A stretch of DNA of 64,000 nucleotides from Amycolatopsis oliviviridis (lineage in GTDB: Bacteria; Actinomycetota; Actinomycetes; Mycobacteriales; Pseudonocardiaceae). The notes under the pieces are model-generated. The model searched no databases, had not been told where the DNA came from, and saw nothing but the letters and a program-made list of their open reading frames with translations. Positions 44,200 to 51,647 of this stretch are shown here, one piece after another. How positions within the stretch are numbered: position 1 is the first letter of the stretch; each line of letters starts with the position of its first letter. The translations under genes and the position numbers were made by a program. The stretch spans positions 1,426,001 through 1,490,000 of the forward strand of contig NZ_BNAY01000001.1 of assembly GCF_014654365.1 (NCBI RefSeq), in the 5' to 3' direction.

Positions 44200-44869
44200 A
44201 GGACAGTCTCCTTCGCCAGGAATCGACCATTCGCATCGTTTTCCGCAGCACTTCCTTGCGCATCACGACCGCGTAGTCCCATTCGGGGTCCTCTATCGAC
44301 AACACCGCCCCGACGACCGAGCGCAGATACTGTCTTTTCTGCCGTCCGGTCGGAAGATACACCCGGCTCTTGTCTTTGTAAGTTCGGAGGAAATACGCGG
44401 AATCCGGCCACGGCGGCAACGCGAGTTCAGCGAATGATCCGAGCTCTCGGTAGGACAGGTCGTCCTCGACCAGGAGTTTGTCCACGATTTCGCCGTCGAC
44501 CGGAAGAAAGTGCAGATGCGCGTGCGTGATACAGGCATGACTCTCCTGTCCCGCGCTCGATCCGTGCTCCATGATCAGCGGTTCGCCGAAGGTCTCCCGG
44601 TACAGCGGAACGAGATGGCCAAGGAAGTCCCGCAACTCGGCGCCATGCGAGGAAAGCACCTGAGCGAACGACAAGTGGTGAAGTCTCGGCAGCAACAGGA
44701 GGTGCCCGGGGGTGAGCGGTGACATATCCGCCAGCAACGTCAGATTTTTCGTCGAACATATTGCCCGGGTCGGTGGATCCCCTTCGTAGAAACGGGCGAA
44801 GGAAGTGTCGTCCGATCCTGACAACTCCGCACAGAAATCCGCGCCCTCGCACCGCATGGTTTCGATCAT
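44189..44869 (-). CDS. HIT-superfamily protein
   Basis: The 226-residue protein has the HIT fold with the active-site motif HAHLHFLPV, a triad-like His-x-His-x-His/Phe pattern, and a conserved leading part LLADMSPLTPGHLLLLPRLH. An N-terminal Cys (FCAEL) and a His later (HGSSAGQESHACITH) may bind zinc as in the Ap4A-hydrolase/GalT group. The start at 44869 (ATG) is preceded by GGGGGAGG, which lies too close; GTG 44929 is an alternative. It begins the minus-strand operon: HIT-like, ThiL-like, GAF-like, methyltransferase. Confidence 0.82.
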   Translation of the reverse strand: MIETMRCEGADFCAELSGSDDTSFARFYEGDPPTRAICSTKNLTLLADMSPLTPGHLLLLPRLHHLSFAQVLSSHGAELRDFLGHLVPLYRETFGEPLIMEHGSSAGQESHACITHAHLHFLPVDGEIVDKLLVEDDLSYRELGSFAELALPPWPDSAYFLRTYKDKSRVYLPTGRQKRQYLRSVVGAVLSIEDPEWDYAVVMRKEVLRKTMRMVDSWRRRLSCGG

Positions 44870-45115
44870 GCCTCCCCCTGCCGCCTCGTCCTCGCCGTCG
44901 CCGATCAGGGCACCTGGATTTTTGCGCACCGATATGGCCGACTTGAACGGTCATTGGAGAGATTAGCTCGAACGTCGTAACGCGGGCACCGGTTCGTGAT
45001 GACGGCGTATTGGACAAATGCAGGACACATCATGGGCGTAAATCCGCACGCTTCCGATTACTGGACGAAACCGCGGAAACAACGCCGCCGACCACCGAAA
45101 TCCGTAACGGAAAAA

Positions 45116-45144
45116 TGCCGCCTCCGAGAGACTCGGAGGCGGCA
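45116..45144 (-). terminator. Intrinsic terminator of the hpaCB operon
   Basis: A 13-bp perfect stem TGCCGCCTCCGAG/CTCGGAGGCGGCA encloses AGA. On the minus strand the stem is followed by TTTTT (45115-45111), 18 bp after the hpaB stop. A classical intrinsic terminator in a genome where T-runs are rare. Confidence 0.92.
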
Positions 45145-45161
45145 TCGTGGGTTCGCTTCGA

Positions 45162-46622
45162 CTACTGTCCCTCGCGCGTCAGCAGTTCCCGCACCCGTTC
45201 CCGCAGTGCCTCCCTCGGGTACGCGTTCACCTGGGCACCCGCCATCCGCACCGGGTCGCCGAAGAAGAAGTACTCGTACAGCGACTCCCGCCCGGCGAAA
45301 CTCGAGACCGACGCGTCGAACGCCAGCTTGAACAGCCGCGCGCGGTCCTTCGCGGGCAGCGTGGCCGACTGGAGGTAGGTGTCGATGTCGGGACGGCCCT
45401 CCGTCTCGAAATCCGATTCACCCGGAAGTGCCATGAGGCCGGACGCGGAGAACTTGCGGATGATCTCGGCGAGCCGCGGCGAGACCTTCGTGGGGTACCA
45501 GTTCCGGGCGGCGTTGAGGACCTCCCACTTGGGCAGGAAGACGCCGTCCTCGCTCAGCTCGCCGTCGGCCTCGGCCGCGCGCAGTACGGCCTTTTCGATC
45601 TCGACGTAGGAGATCAGCTCCGACAGGTCCTGCTGGATGTGCTGGAAACCGCCGATGCCGATCGCGGCGGCGATCTCGCTCGCGAGACCGAGGTAGAACT
45701 CGGTCTTGGCCAGGGTGCGCGTGACCACCTGGTGGGTCATGAGCGCGCCCGCCCCGGTCTCGGAGTACCAGGCGTTGCACAGTTCCGGATGCCCCAGCAG
45801 GAAGACCCGCTCGTTCGGCACGAACACGTCGTCGAACACCACGACGGCGTCCATCTCCTCGAACCGGGAGGCGAGCGGTTCGTCGAAGGTCGAGCGGCCG
45901 TGGTCGAGGCCGGCGCGGCAGAAGTACTTCAGCCCGGGCGCGTCGTTCGTGACGGCGAAGGCGTAAGAGTACGGGGCGTCCTCGGGGGTACCGCGCAGGA
46001 CGGTCGACGGGAAGACCAGGAGTTCGTCGGCGATCGGCGCGATGGTGGCGAGCATCCGGGCGCCGCGGATGACGATGCCGTCCTCCCGTTCCTCGACCAC
46101 CTTCGCCGAAAGGTTGCCTCCACCCTGCTGGCTGCCGGACACCGAACGGTTGACTTGCGGCGGGATCAGGGTGTGCGTCGCGAGGAGATCGTTCTCGCGC
46201 GCCATCTCGTAGTACTTCTCGATACGCTCACCGAAGACGGGATCGGCCTGGGAGAAGAACTTCTTCGCCGTCGAAAGCGCGGTGAGCGACGAGTTCATGT
46301 AGTCGCCGGTGCGGCCGAGGAAGCCGTTGGAGTACTCCGCCCACACCGAGAAGGCGGCGCGACGGCGCTTGAGGTCCTCCTCGGTGCGTGGCACCAGGAA
46401 CGAGGTGCCGACGCGCTCCCCCGTCGTCGGCGACTCGTAGGTCAGGACGTCACGGTGCGCCGGGTCGTGCTGGAGATCGAACAGCTTCGCGTAGGTCAGC
46501 GCGTTGTTGCGGAAGGCCGGGTGGTCGGCGACCTTCGAGGTCACCTTCTCGCCGTCGACGTACAACTCCGGCGTCATCGCGTTGAGCTTGTCGAGGTACT
46601 GCTGTCCGGTGCGGGCTCCCAT
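45162..46622 (-). CDS. hpaB: 4-hydroxyphenylacetate 3-monooxygenase, oxygenase component
   Basis: The 486-residue FADH2-using hydroxylase starts at 46622 behind AAGGAG. It matches the HpaB family throughout, e.g. TGERVGTSFLVPRTEEDL near residue 67, NVPPQ-like IPPQVNRS near 153, the flavin-binding SETGAGALMTHQVVTRTLAK near 303, and the C-terminal ALPGESDFE. It converts 4-hydroxyphenylacetate to 3,4-dihydroxyphenylacetate with FADH2 supplied by HpaC. It is downstream of hpaC with a 31-bp gap and has its own terminator. Confidence 0.96.
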   Translation of the reverse strand: MGARTGQQYLDKLNAMTPELYVDGEKVTSKVADHPAFRNNALTYAKLFDLQHDPAHRDVLTYESPTTGERVGTSFLVPRTEEDLKRRRAAFSVWAEYSNGFLGRTGDYMNSSLTALSTAKKFFSQADPVFGERIEKYYEMARENDLLATHTLIPPQVNRSVSGSQQGGGNLSAKVVEEREDGIVIRGARMLATIAPIADELLVFPSTVLRGTPEDAPYSYAFAVTNDAPGLKYFCRAGLDHGRSTFDEPLASRFEEMDAVVVFDDVFVPNERVFLLGHPELCNAWYSETGAGALMTHQVVTRTLAKTEFYLGLASEIAAAIGIGGFQHIQQDLSELISYVEIEKAVLRAAEADGELSEDGVFLPKWEVLNAARNWYPTKVSPRLAEIIRKFSASGLMALPGESDFETEGRPDIDTYLQSATLPAKDRARLFKLAFDASVSSFAGRESLYEYFFFGDPVRMAGAQVNAYPREALRERVRELLTREGQ

Positions 46623-46653
46623 GTCGTACTCCTTCTGGGGATGGACGTCGTTG

Positions 46654-47202
46654 TCAGAACAGGGATTCGTGGCCTTGCGCGGATTCGTGGATCGTCGAGA
46701 ACTGCCCGTCGACGAAGCCGAGCGCGTCGCCCGAGCGGTAGTCGAACTCCCGTACCTCGCCGAGGAACAGGGTGTGGTCGCCACCGTCGTAGGCCGCCCA
46801 CGGCGTGCAGTCGAACCAGCTGAGCACGCCGCCGAGCCGCGGCGCGTACCCGCCTTCGACCCAGGTGGGCGCGCCTTCGGGGCTCGGACGGCCGGCGAAG
46901 TTCATCGCGAGCGCCTCCTGTTCGGCGCCGAGGACGTTGACCGCGAACGGGCAGCCTGCGAGCAGGTCGTGACTCTTCACGGTGCGCTGGATCGACACGA
47001 GCACGAGCGGCGGGTCCATCGACACCGCGGTGAAGGAGTTCACCGTCAGTCCGTGCCGCTTGACCGTCCCCTCGGCCGTGGTCGCGTCGAAGGTCACCAC
47101 GGCGACGCCGGTCGCGAACCGGCCGAGGCAGCCTCGGAAGAACTGCGCGGGCGGCCGATAGAGGCTCGATCCCGGCGGAAAACTGGTCTCACGTGACATC
47201 AT
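46654..47202 (-). CDS. hpaC: Flavin reductase component of 4-hydroxyphenylacetate hydroxylase
   Basis: The 182-residue protein belongs to the flavin reductase-like FMN/FAD-binding family, with GRFATGVAVVTFDA near residue 27, GLTVNSFTAVSMDPPLVLVS and the C-terminal HTLFLGEVREFDY. It uses NAD(P)H to make the reduced flavin for HpaB. The first gene of the hpaCB operon, it is divergent from the IclR gene, with an operator over the promoter. Confidence 0.94.
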   Translation of the reverse strand: MMSRETSFPPGSSLYRPPAQFFRGCLGRFATGVAVVTFDATTAEGTVKRHGLTVNSFTAVSMDPPLVLVSIQRTVKSHDLLAGCPFAVNVLGAEQEALAMNFAGRPSPEGAPTWVEGGYAPRLGGVLSWFDCTPWAAYDGGDHTLFLGEVREFDYRSGDALGFVDGQFSTIHESAQGHESLF

Positions 47203-47230
47203 CGTCGGATCCTGTTCTATAATCGAACAG
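47194..47230 (+). promoter_or_regulatory. Promoter of the IclR gene with operator over the -10 box
   Basis: GTGACA (47194-47199) and TATAAT (47218-47223) are spaced 18 bp, a near-consensus promoter towards the IclR gene at 47262. The inverted repeat CTGTTC (47212-47217)/GAACAG (47225-47230) encloses the TATAAT exactly. It should allow the IclR protein to block its own transcription while also affecting hpaC, whose start lies at 47202. Confidence 0.65.
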
Positions 47231-47251
47231 CCAGTTCAACTATCGAAATGG

Positions 47252-47263
47252 ATCGTATACGAT
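47252..47263. promoter_or_regulatory. Palindrome overlapping the IclR start codon
   Basis: ATCGTATACGAT is a perfect 12-bp palindrome at 47252-47263, and its last two bases belong to the IclR ATG. Its core TCGTATACGA has the T-x-GT-x-x-AC-x-A form of FadR-type GntR sites, so the GntR protein encoded at 50963 might bind here and link the two regulators. Confidence 0.45.
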
Positions 47264-47951
47264 GGTTTCGGACTCCCGCAAGGCTTCGAGCGCGTCCCAG
47301 ACACTCAGCCGGGGCATCCGCGTGCTCGAAGTCCTTGCCGACGCCCAGGAAGCGCTCAGCGTCGACCAGATCGCGGAACGGCTCGGCGTCCACCGCTCGA
47401 TCGCTTACCGGCTGATCCGCACACTCGAAGACCACGGGCTCCTGACCCGGGAGCCTGCCGGGAAATTCGAGCTCGGCACGCGCTTGGCGGCACTCGCGGC
47501 GGGGATCAAGCACGACCTGCAGGCCGCCGCGCTGCCCGAACTGACCGCTGTCGCGAACGAACTCGGCATGACGTGTTTCGTGGCGGTGATGGACCGCGAA
47601 GAGTGCGTGACCCTGGTCAGCGTGGAACCCCGGCACGCCGTCGCGTCCGTCGCGCAGCGCCCGGGGTCCAGGCATCCGTTCACCGTCGGCGCCCCCGGCC
47701 GGGCGATCCTCGCCCAGCTTCCGGAGGAGGATTGGCCGGAGGGAATACCGGAAGTGGCCGCCCGCGGATACGCGGACAGCCACGGTGAAGTGATCGAGAA
47801 CCTCAGCGCCGTCGCGGTGCCGCTCCCCCTGCGCGGCCACAACCCCGCGGCGCTCGCGGTCGTCTATCTGTCGAGCACACGCGCTCCCGCCGAGCTCGCG
47901 GAGCGGCTCAAGGCGGCGGCGAAGGCCGTCCGTGACGCTCTCGGCGGGTGA
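47262..47951 (+). CDS. IclR family regulator of the hpa genes
   Basis: The 229-residue protein has a winged helix (residues about 12-70, with LSVDQIAERLGVHRSIAYRL) and the IclR effector domain with FTVGAPGRAILA near residue 140 and LPLRGHNPAALAVVYLSS near the end. It is divergent from hpaC, and its operator covers the promoter. IclR proteins often activate aromatic catabolism genes with the substrate as effector, here probably 4-hydroxyphenylacetate. Confidence 0.88.
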   Translation: MVSDSRKASSASQTLSRGIRVLEVLADAQEALSVDQIAERLGVHRSIAYRLIRTLEDHGLLTREPAGKFELGTRLAALAAGIKHDLQAAALPELTAVANELGMTCFVAVMDREECVTLVSVEPRHAVASVAQRPGSRHPFTVGAPGRAILAQLPEEDWPEGIPEVAARGYADSHGEVIENLSAVAVPLPLRGHNPAALAVVYLSSTRAPAELAERLKAAAKAVRDALGG

Positions 47952-47969
47952 GCGTCACGGACGGCGGGA

Positions 47970-49343
47970 CTACTTGCCGAAACGCAGGGGACTTACCGCC
48001 TGCTCGGCCTCGTGGTCGGGCCCGAGCGGGATCCCCGACCGGTCACGCAGCAACAGGGTGGCGATGAGGCCGATGACGGTCATCCCCGCCAGGTAGACGG
48101 CGACCGACACCGACGTGCCGGTCGCGTCGACCAGCGCGGTCGCGATCGTGGGCGCGAACGCGCCACCGAGGATCGCGCCGATCGCGTACGAGATCGAGAC
48201 GCCGGAGAACCGGATCGACGCGGGGAACAGCTCCGCGTAGAACGCCGCCTGCTGGCCGTAGGTGAACCCGAGCCCGACGCTGAGGATGATCAACCCCAGC
48301 GCCAGCAACACGATGTTCCCCGTGTCCACCAACGGAAAGAGCACCGCGACGCCGGCGAGCTGCGCGATCCAGCCGACGACGTAGGTGCGCCGCCTGCCGA
48401 TCCGGTCGGACACCGCGCCCGCCGCCCAGGTCGAGATCAGCCAGGTGGCCGCCGACGCGGTCACCGCCCACAGCACCGGACCGCGGTCGAGCCCGATCGG
48501 GCCCTTCGGGTTGGTCGCGTAGTTCTGGATGTAGCCGCCCGTGGTCATGTAGCCGACGGCGTTGTTGCCAGCGAACACCAGCGCGGCCACCACGACCAGC
48601 ACGGCGTGCTTGCGGAACAGCTGGATGATCGGGGTCCGGGTCCGCTCGCGGCGTTCGGCGATCTCCCGGAAGACCGGGCTCTCCTCGACGCGGCGCCGGA
48701 CGTAGTGTCCGACCAGGATCAGCACGACGCTGAGCAGGAACGGGATCCGCCAGCCCCAGTCGAGGAAGGCCTGACCGGGGACGAGCAGGCTGGTCAGTGC
48801 CAGGACTCCGGAAGCCAGCAGGAGACCGAGCGGGACGCCGATCTGCGGCGAGGCGCCGAAGAGTCCCCGGCGTTTCGACGGCGCGTGCTCGACGGCCATC
48901 AGCACCGCGCCGCCCCATTCACCACCGGCGGAAACGCCCTGCAGGACCCGCAGCAGGATCAGCAGCACGGGCGCGAGGACGCCGATCTGATCGAACGTCG
49001 GGAGCACGCCGATCAGCGTCGTCGCGGCGCCCATCAGGATCAGGGTGAGCACCAGGACCACACGACGGCCGTACTTGTCACCGAAGTGGCCGGCGAGGAA
49101 CGCGCCGAGCGGACGGAACAGGAAGCTCACGCCCACGGTGGCGAACGAGACGAGGGTGCTGTTCGCCCCGAGCCCGGAGAAGAACAGCTTGCCGAAGACG
49201 AGACCGGCGGCTGACGCGTAAACGAAGAAGTCGTACCACTCGACGGTGGTGCCGACGACGGTCGCGAACGCGACCCGGCGCCGGTCGGAGGACGGTGGGG
49301 CGGTCCGGCCGGGCGTGTGCTCATCCTGCGCTGGATTCGACAC
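47970..49343 (-). CDS. MFS metabolite:H+ symporter (MHS family), likely 4-hydroxyphenylacetate uptake
   Basis: The 457-residue protein has 12 helices and starts at GTG 49343 behind AAAGGAG. MHS signatures are TVVGTTVEWYDFFVYASAAG near residue 25, FLFRPLGAFLAGHFGDKYGRR (given here as two adjacent parts, FLFRPLGAFLAGH and FGDKYGRR), and GVSAGGEWGGAVLMAVEH. Related transporters import aromatic or organic acids with protons. Located between the IclR gene and the FAH-RraA gene, it probably imports 4-hydroxyphenylacetate. Confidence 0.87.
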   Translation of the reverse strand: MSNPAQDEHTPGRTAPPSSDRRRVAFATVVGTTVEWYDFFVYASAAGLVFGKLFFSGLGANSTLVSFATVGVSFLFRPLGAFLAGHFGDKYGRRVVLVLTLILMGAATTLIGVLPTFDQIGVLAPVLLILLRVLQGVSAGGEWGGAVLMAVEHAPSKRRGLFGASPQIGVPLGLLLASGVLALTSLLVPGQAFLDWGWRIPFLLSVVLILVGHYVRRRVEESPVFREIAERRERTRTPIIQLFRKHAVLVVVAALVFAGNNAVGYMTTGGYIQNYATNPKGPIGLDRGPVLWAVTASAATWLISTWAAGAVSDRIGRRRTYVVGWIAQLAGVAVLFPLVDTGNIVLLALGLIILSVGLGFTYGQQAAFYAELFPASIRFSGVSISYAIGAILGGAFAPTIATALVDATGTSVSVAVYLAGMTVIGLIATLLLRDRSGIPLGPDHEAEQAVSPLRFGK

Positions 49344-49444
49344 CTTGACTCCTTTGACGTAGGCCTGACGCGAGTGGCGGCCCGCAGGGATCCTCGGGCG
49401 AGGCGAAAGCCACTCGGTGACCGCCTTGCCACTGTGGCACGGAA

Positions 49445-49466
49445 TCATATACGTTATTAGATACGA
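49445..49466. promoter_or_regulatory. Candidate operator between uptake transporter and FAH-RraA gene
   Basis: TCATAT (49445-49450) and ATACGA (49461-49466) form an imperfect inverted repeat (5 of 6 positions) in the AT-rich gap of the divergent pair. On the minus strand CGTAT occurs twice, 11 bp apart, the same half-site as in the palindrome at 47252-47263. It may be bound by the GntR regulator at 50963. Confidence 0.4.
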
Positions 49467-49493
49467 AGCAAGGGTCGAGGGATTCAGGGAAAC

Positions 49494-50981
49494 ATGGGCA
49501 CTTACGAGGCAACGGCGCCGTCAGGTCGCGGGTCCGGTCCGCTGGGCACCCGGCCGGGCAAGATCATCGCCGTCCATCTCAGCTACGCGTCACGGGCCGA
49601 GCAGCGCGGGCGACGTCCGGCGAACCCGTCGTACTTCTTCAAGCCGTCGAGTTCGATCGGCACGTCCGGCGGCACGGTCGAACGTCCGGCGGGGACCGAA
49701 CTGCTGGCCTTCGAGGGCGAGATCGCGCTGGTCATCGGCACGACGGCCCGGTGGGTCGAACCGGACGAGGCGTGGGACCACGTCGCCGCGGTCACCGCCG
49801 CGAACGACTTCGGCCTCTACGACCTGCGCACCGCGGACAAGGGCTCCAATGTCCGGTCCAAGGGCGGTGACGGCTACACCCCGCTCGGCCCCGGTCTCAT
49901 CGACGCACGCGACGTCGACCCGTCGTCGCTGCGCGTCCGCACCTGGGTGAACGGCGACCTGGTGCAGGAGGACACCACGGCCGGGCTGATCTTCCCGTTG
50001 CGGCAGTTCGTTTCCGATCTCTCCCAGCACTTCACGCTGGAACCCGGCGACGTCATCCTCACCGGCACTCCCGCCGGTTCGACGGTGGTCTCCCCCGGCG
50101 ACGTCGTCGTGGTCGAAGTGGACGTTCCCGGCACCTCCGTCAGCAGCGGACGGCTCCACACCACCGTTTCCCAGGGCATCCGGTCCTTTTCGGACATCGG
50201 CAGCCAGCCCTCGGTGGACGACAAGCAGCGCGCCGAGGCCTGGGGCACTCCCGCCGAAGAAGAACCGGCCGAGGAGGACGCGCCAGCGCTCAGCGAAGAT
50301 CTTCGCGCCAAGCTCCTTCGCGCACCTGTCGCGGGACTGTCCGCCCAGTTGCGCAAGCGCGGGCTGAACAACGTCGCGATCGACGGCGTGCGCCCCAACC
50401 TGCCCGGTTCGAAGATCGTCGGCACGGCGAGGACCCTGCGTTTCGTCCCGAACCGCGAGGACCTCTTCAAATCCCACGGCGGCGGCTACAACGCGCAGAA
50501 ACGCCTTTTCGACTCGGTCGGCACCGGCGAGGTGATCGTCATCGAGGCCCGGGGCGAACGGGGTTCCGGCACGCTCGGGGACATCCTGGCGTTGCGGGCG
50601 CGGTACCTCGGTGCCGCCGGAGTGGTCACCGACGGCGGGGTCCGCGACTTCGAAGCCGTCGCGGAGACCGGGCTCCCGGTGTTCTCGCAGGGTCCGCATC
50701 CGGCGGTCCTCGGCCGCAAGCACGTGCCGTGGGACATCGACGTCGCGGTCGCCTGCGGCGGGGCCACCGTGCTGCCCGGCGACATCATCGTCGGTGACGA
50801 CGACGGCGTGGTCGTCATCCCACCGGCGCTGGCCGAAGAGATCGCCGACGCGACGCTCGTCCAGGAGGACGAGGACACCTGGATCGCGCAGCAGGTCGGC
50901 CAGGGCCGCCCGATCGAGGGGCTCTTCCCGCTCAACCCGTTGTGGCGGGAAAGGTATGAGGCATGGCAGAAGAAGCAGTGA
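49494..50981 (+). CDS. Fusion of FAH-family isomerase/decarboxylase domain and RraA-family domain
   Basis: The 495-residue protein has a fumarylacetoacetate hydrolase domain (about residues 22-235) with the metal-binding acids in FEGEIALVIG and NDFGLYDLR, and the strand LEPGDVILTGTPAGS. After an acidic linker (about 245-275) comes an RraA domain (about 285-480) with the active-site GTLGDILALRARYLGAAG and DGGVRD, the R-D pair used in RraA-type aldolases/decarboxylases. HpaG normally has two FAH domains for decarboxylation and isomerisation; here the second function might be provided by RraA. It begins the plus-strand hpa operon. Confidence 0.87.
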   Translation: MGTYEATAPSGRGSGPLGTRPGKIIAVHLSYASRAEQRGRRPANPSYFFKPSSSIGTSGGTVERPAGTELLAFEGEIALVIGTTARWVEPDEAWDHVAAVTAANDFGLYDLRTADKGSNVRSKGGDGYTPLGPGLIDARDVDPSSLRVRTWVNGDLVQEDTTAGLIFPLRQFVSDLSQHFTLEPGDVILTGTPAGSTVVSPGDVVVVEVDVPGTSVSSGRLHTTVSQGIRSFSDIGSQPSVDDKQRAEAWGTPAEEEPAEEDAPALSEDLRAKLLRAPVAGLSAQLRKRGLNNVAIDGVRPNLPGSKIVGTARTLRFVPNREDLFKSHGGGYNAQKRLFDSVGTGEVIVIEARGERGSGTLGDILALRARYLGAAGVVTDGGVRDFEAVAETGLPVFSQGPHPAVLGRKHVPWDIDVAVACGGATVLPGDIIVGDDDGVVVIPPALAEEIADATLVQEDEDTWIAQQVGQGRPIEGLFPLNPLWRERYEAWQKKQ

Positions 50982-51634
50982 AGACGACCAGCAAGTCCGA
51001 ACTCGCCTACGAGTGGCTGCGTGAGCGGATCGCCCGGCACGAGTACGGACCCGGCTACCGGCTCGTCCTCGCCGAGATCGCCGGCGCGCTCGACATGAGC
51101 GTCGTCCCGGTGCGCGAGGCGATCCGGCGGCTGGAAGCCGAACGGCTGGTGACGTTCGAGCGCAACGTCGGCGCCCGGGTGGCGATGGTGGACCAGAACG
51201 AATACGTCCACGCGATGCAGACCCTCGGCGTGGTCGAAGGCGTCGCCACCGCCCTGTCCGCGCTGGGTCTGTCCGAAGAGGACATCGCGAAGGCGCGCCG
51301 GGTGAACGAGCGGATGATCGCCCTGCTGGACCACTTCGACGCGCACGAGTTCACCGCGCTGAACCAGCAGTTCCACTCGCTGCTCTTCGAATGCTGCCCC
51401 AACCCGCAGATCCTCGACCTCGTGCACCAGGGCTGGACACGGCTGTCCGGATTGCGTGACTCGACCTTCGCGTTCGTCCCCGACCGGGCACACCGGTCGG
51501 TCGAGGAACACGAACAGATCCTTCGGCTGATCTCCGAGAAGGCCGACCCGCTCGACATCGAATTCGCCGCCCGCAATCACCGCTGGGCCACCATGCAGGC
51601 CTTTTTGGACGCTCGAGAGCGCGCTAAGCGCTGA
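50963..51634 (+). CDS. GntR/FCD family regulator of the hpa operon
   Basis: The 223-residue protein has a winged helix (about residues 12-78, with LAEIAGALDMSVVPVREAIR) and an FCD domain with metal-ligand type residues in LNQQFHSLLFE, and a NHRWATMQAF ending. The start overlaps the end of the FAH-RraA gene by 19 bp. Being inside the operon it controls, it probably responds to a pathway intermediate. Confidence 0.88.
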   Translation: MAEEAVKTTSKSELAYEWLRERIARHEYGPGYRLVLAEIAGALDMSVVPVREAIRRLEAERLVTFERNVGARVAMVDQNEYVHAMQTLGVVEGVATALSALGLSEEDIAKARRVNERMIALLDHFDAHEFTALNQQFHSLLFECCPNPQILDLVHQGWTRLSGLRDSTFAFVPDRAHRSVEEHEQILRLISEKADPLDIEFAARNHRWATMQAFLDARERAKR

Positions 51635-51647
51635 CTGAGGAGGAATC

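Noticed and set aside
40546..44869. Phosphonate or nucleoside antibiotic gene cluster
   Set aside because: No PEP mutase, nucleotidyltransferase or typical tailoring set is present; a kinase and HIT proteins alone do not justify it.
48012..49214. 400-codon frame opposite the MHS transporter
   Set aside because: Asp/Arg/Gln-rich shadow without domains; the transporter has clear family motifs.
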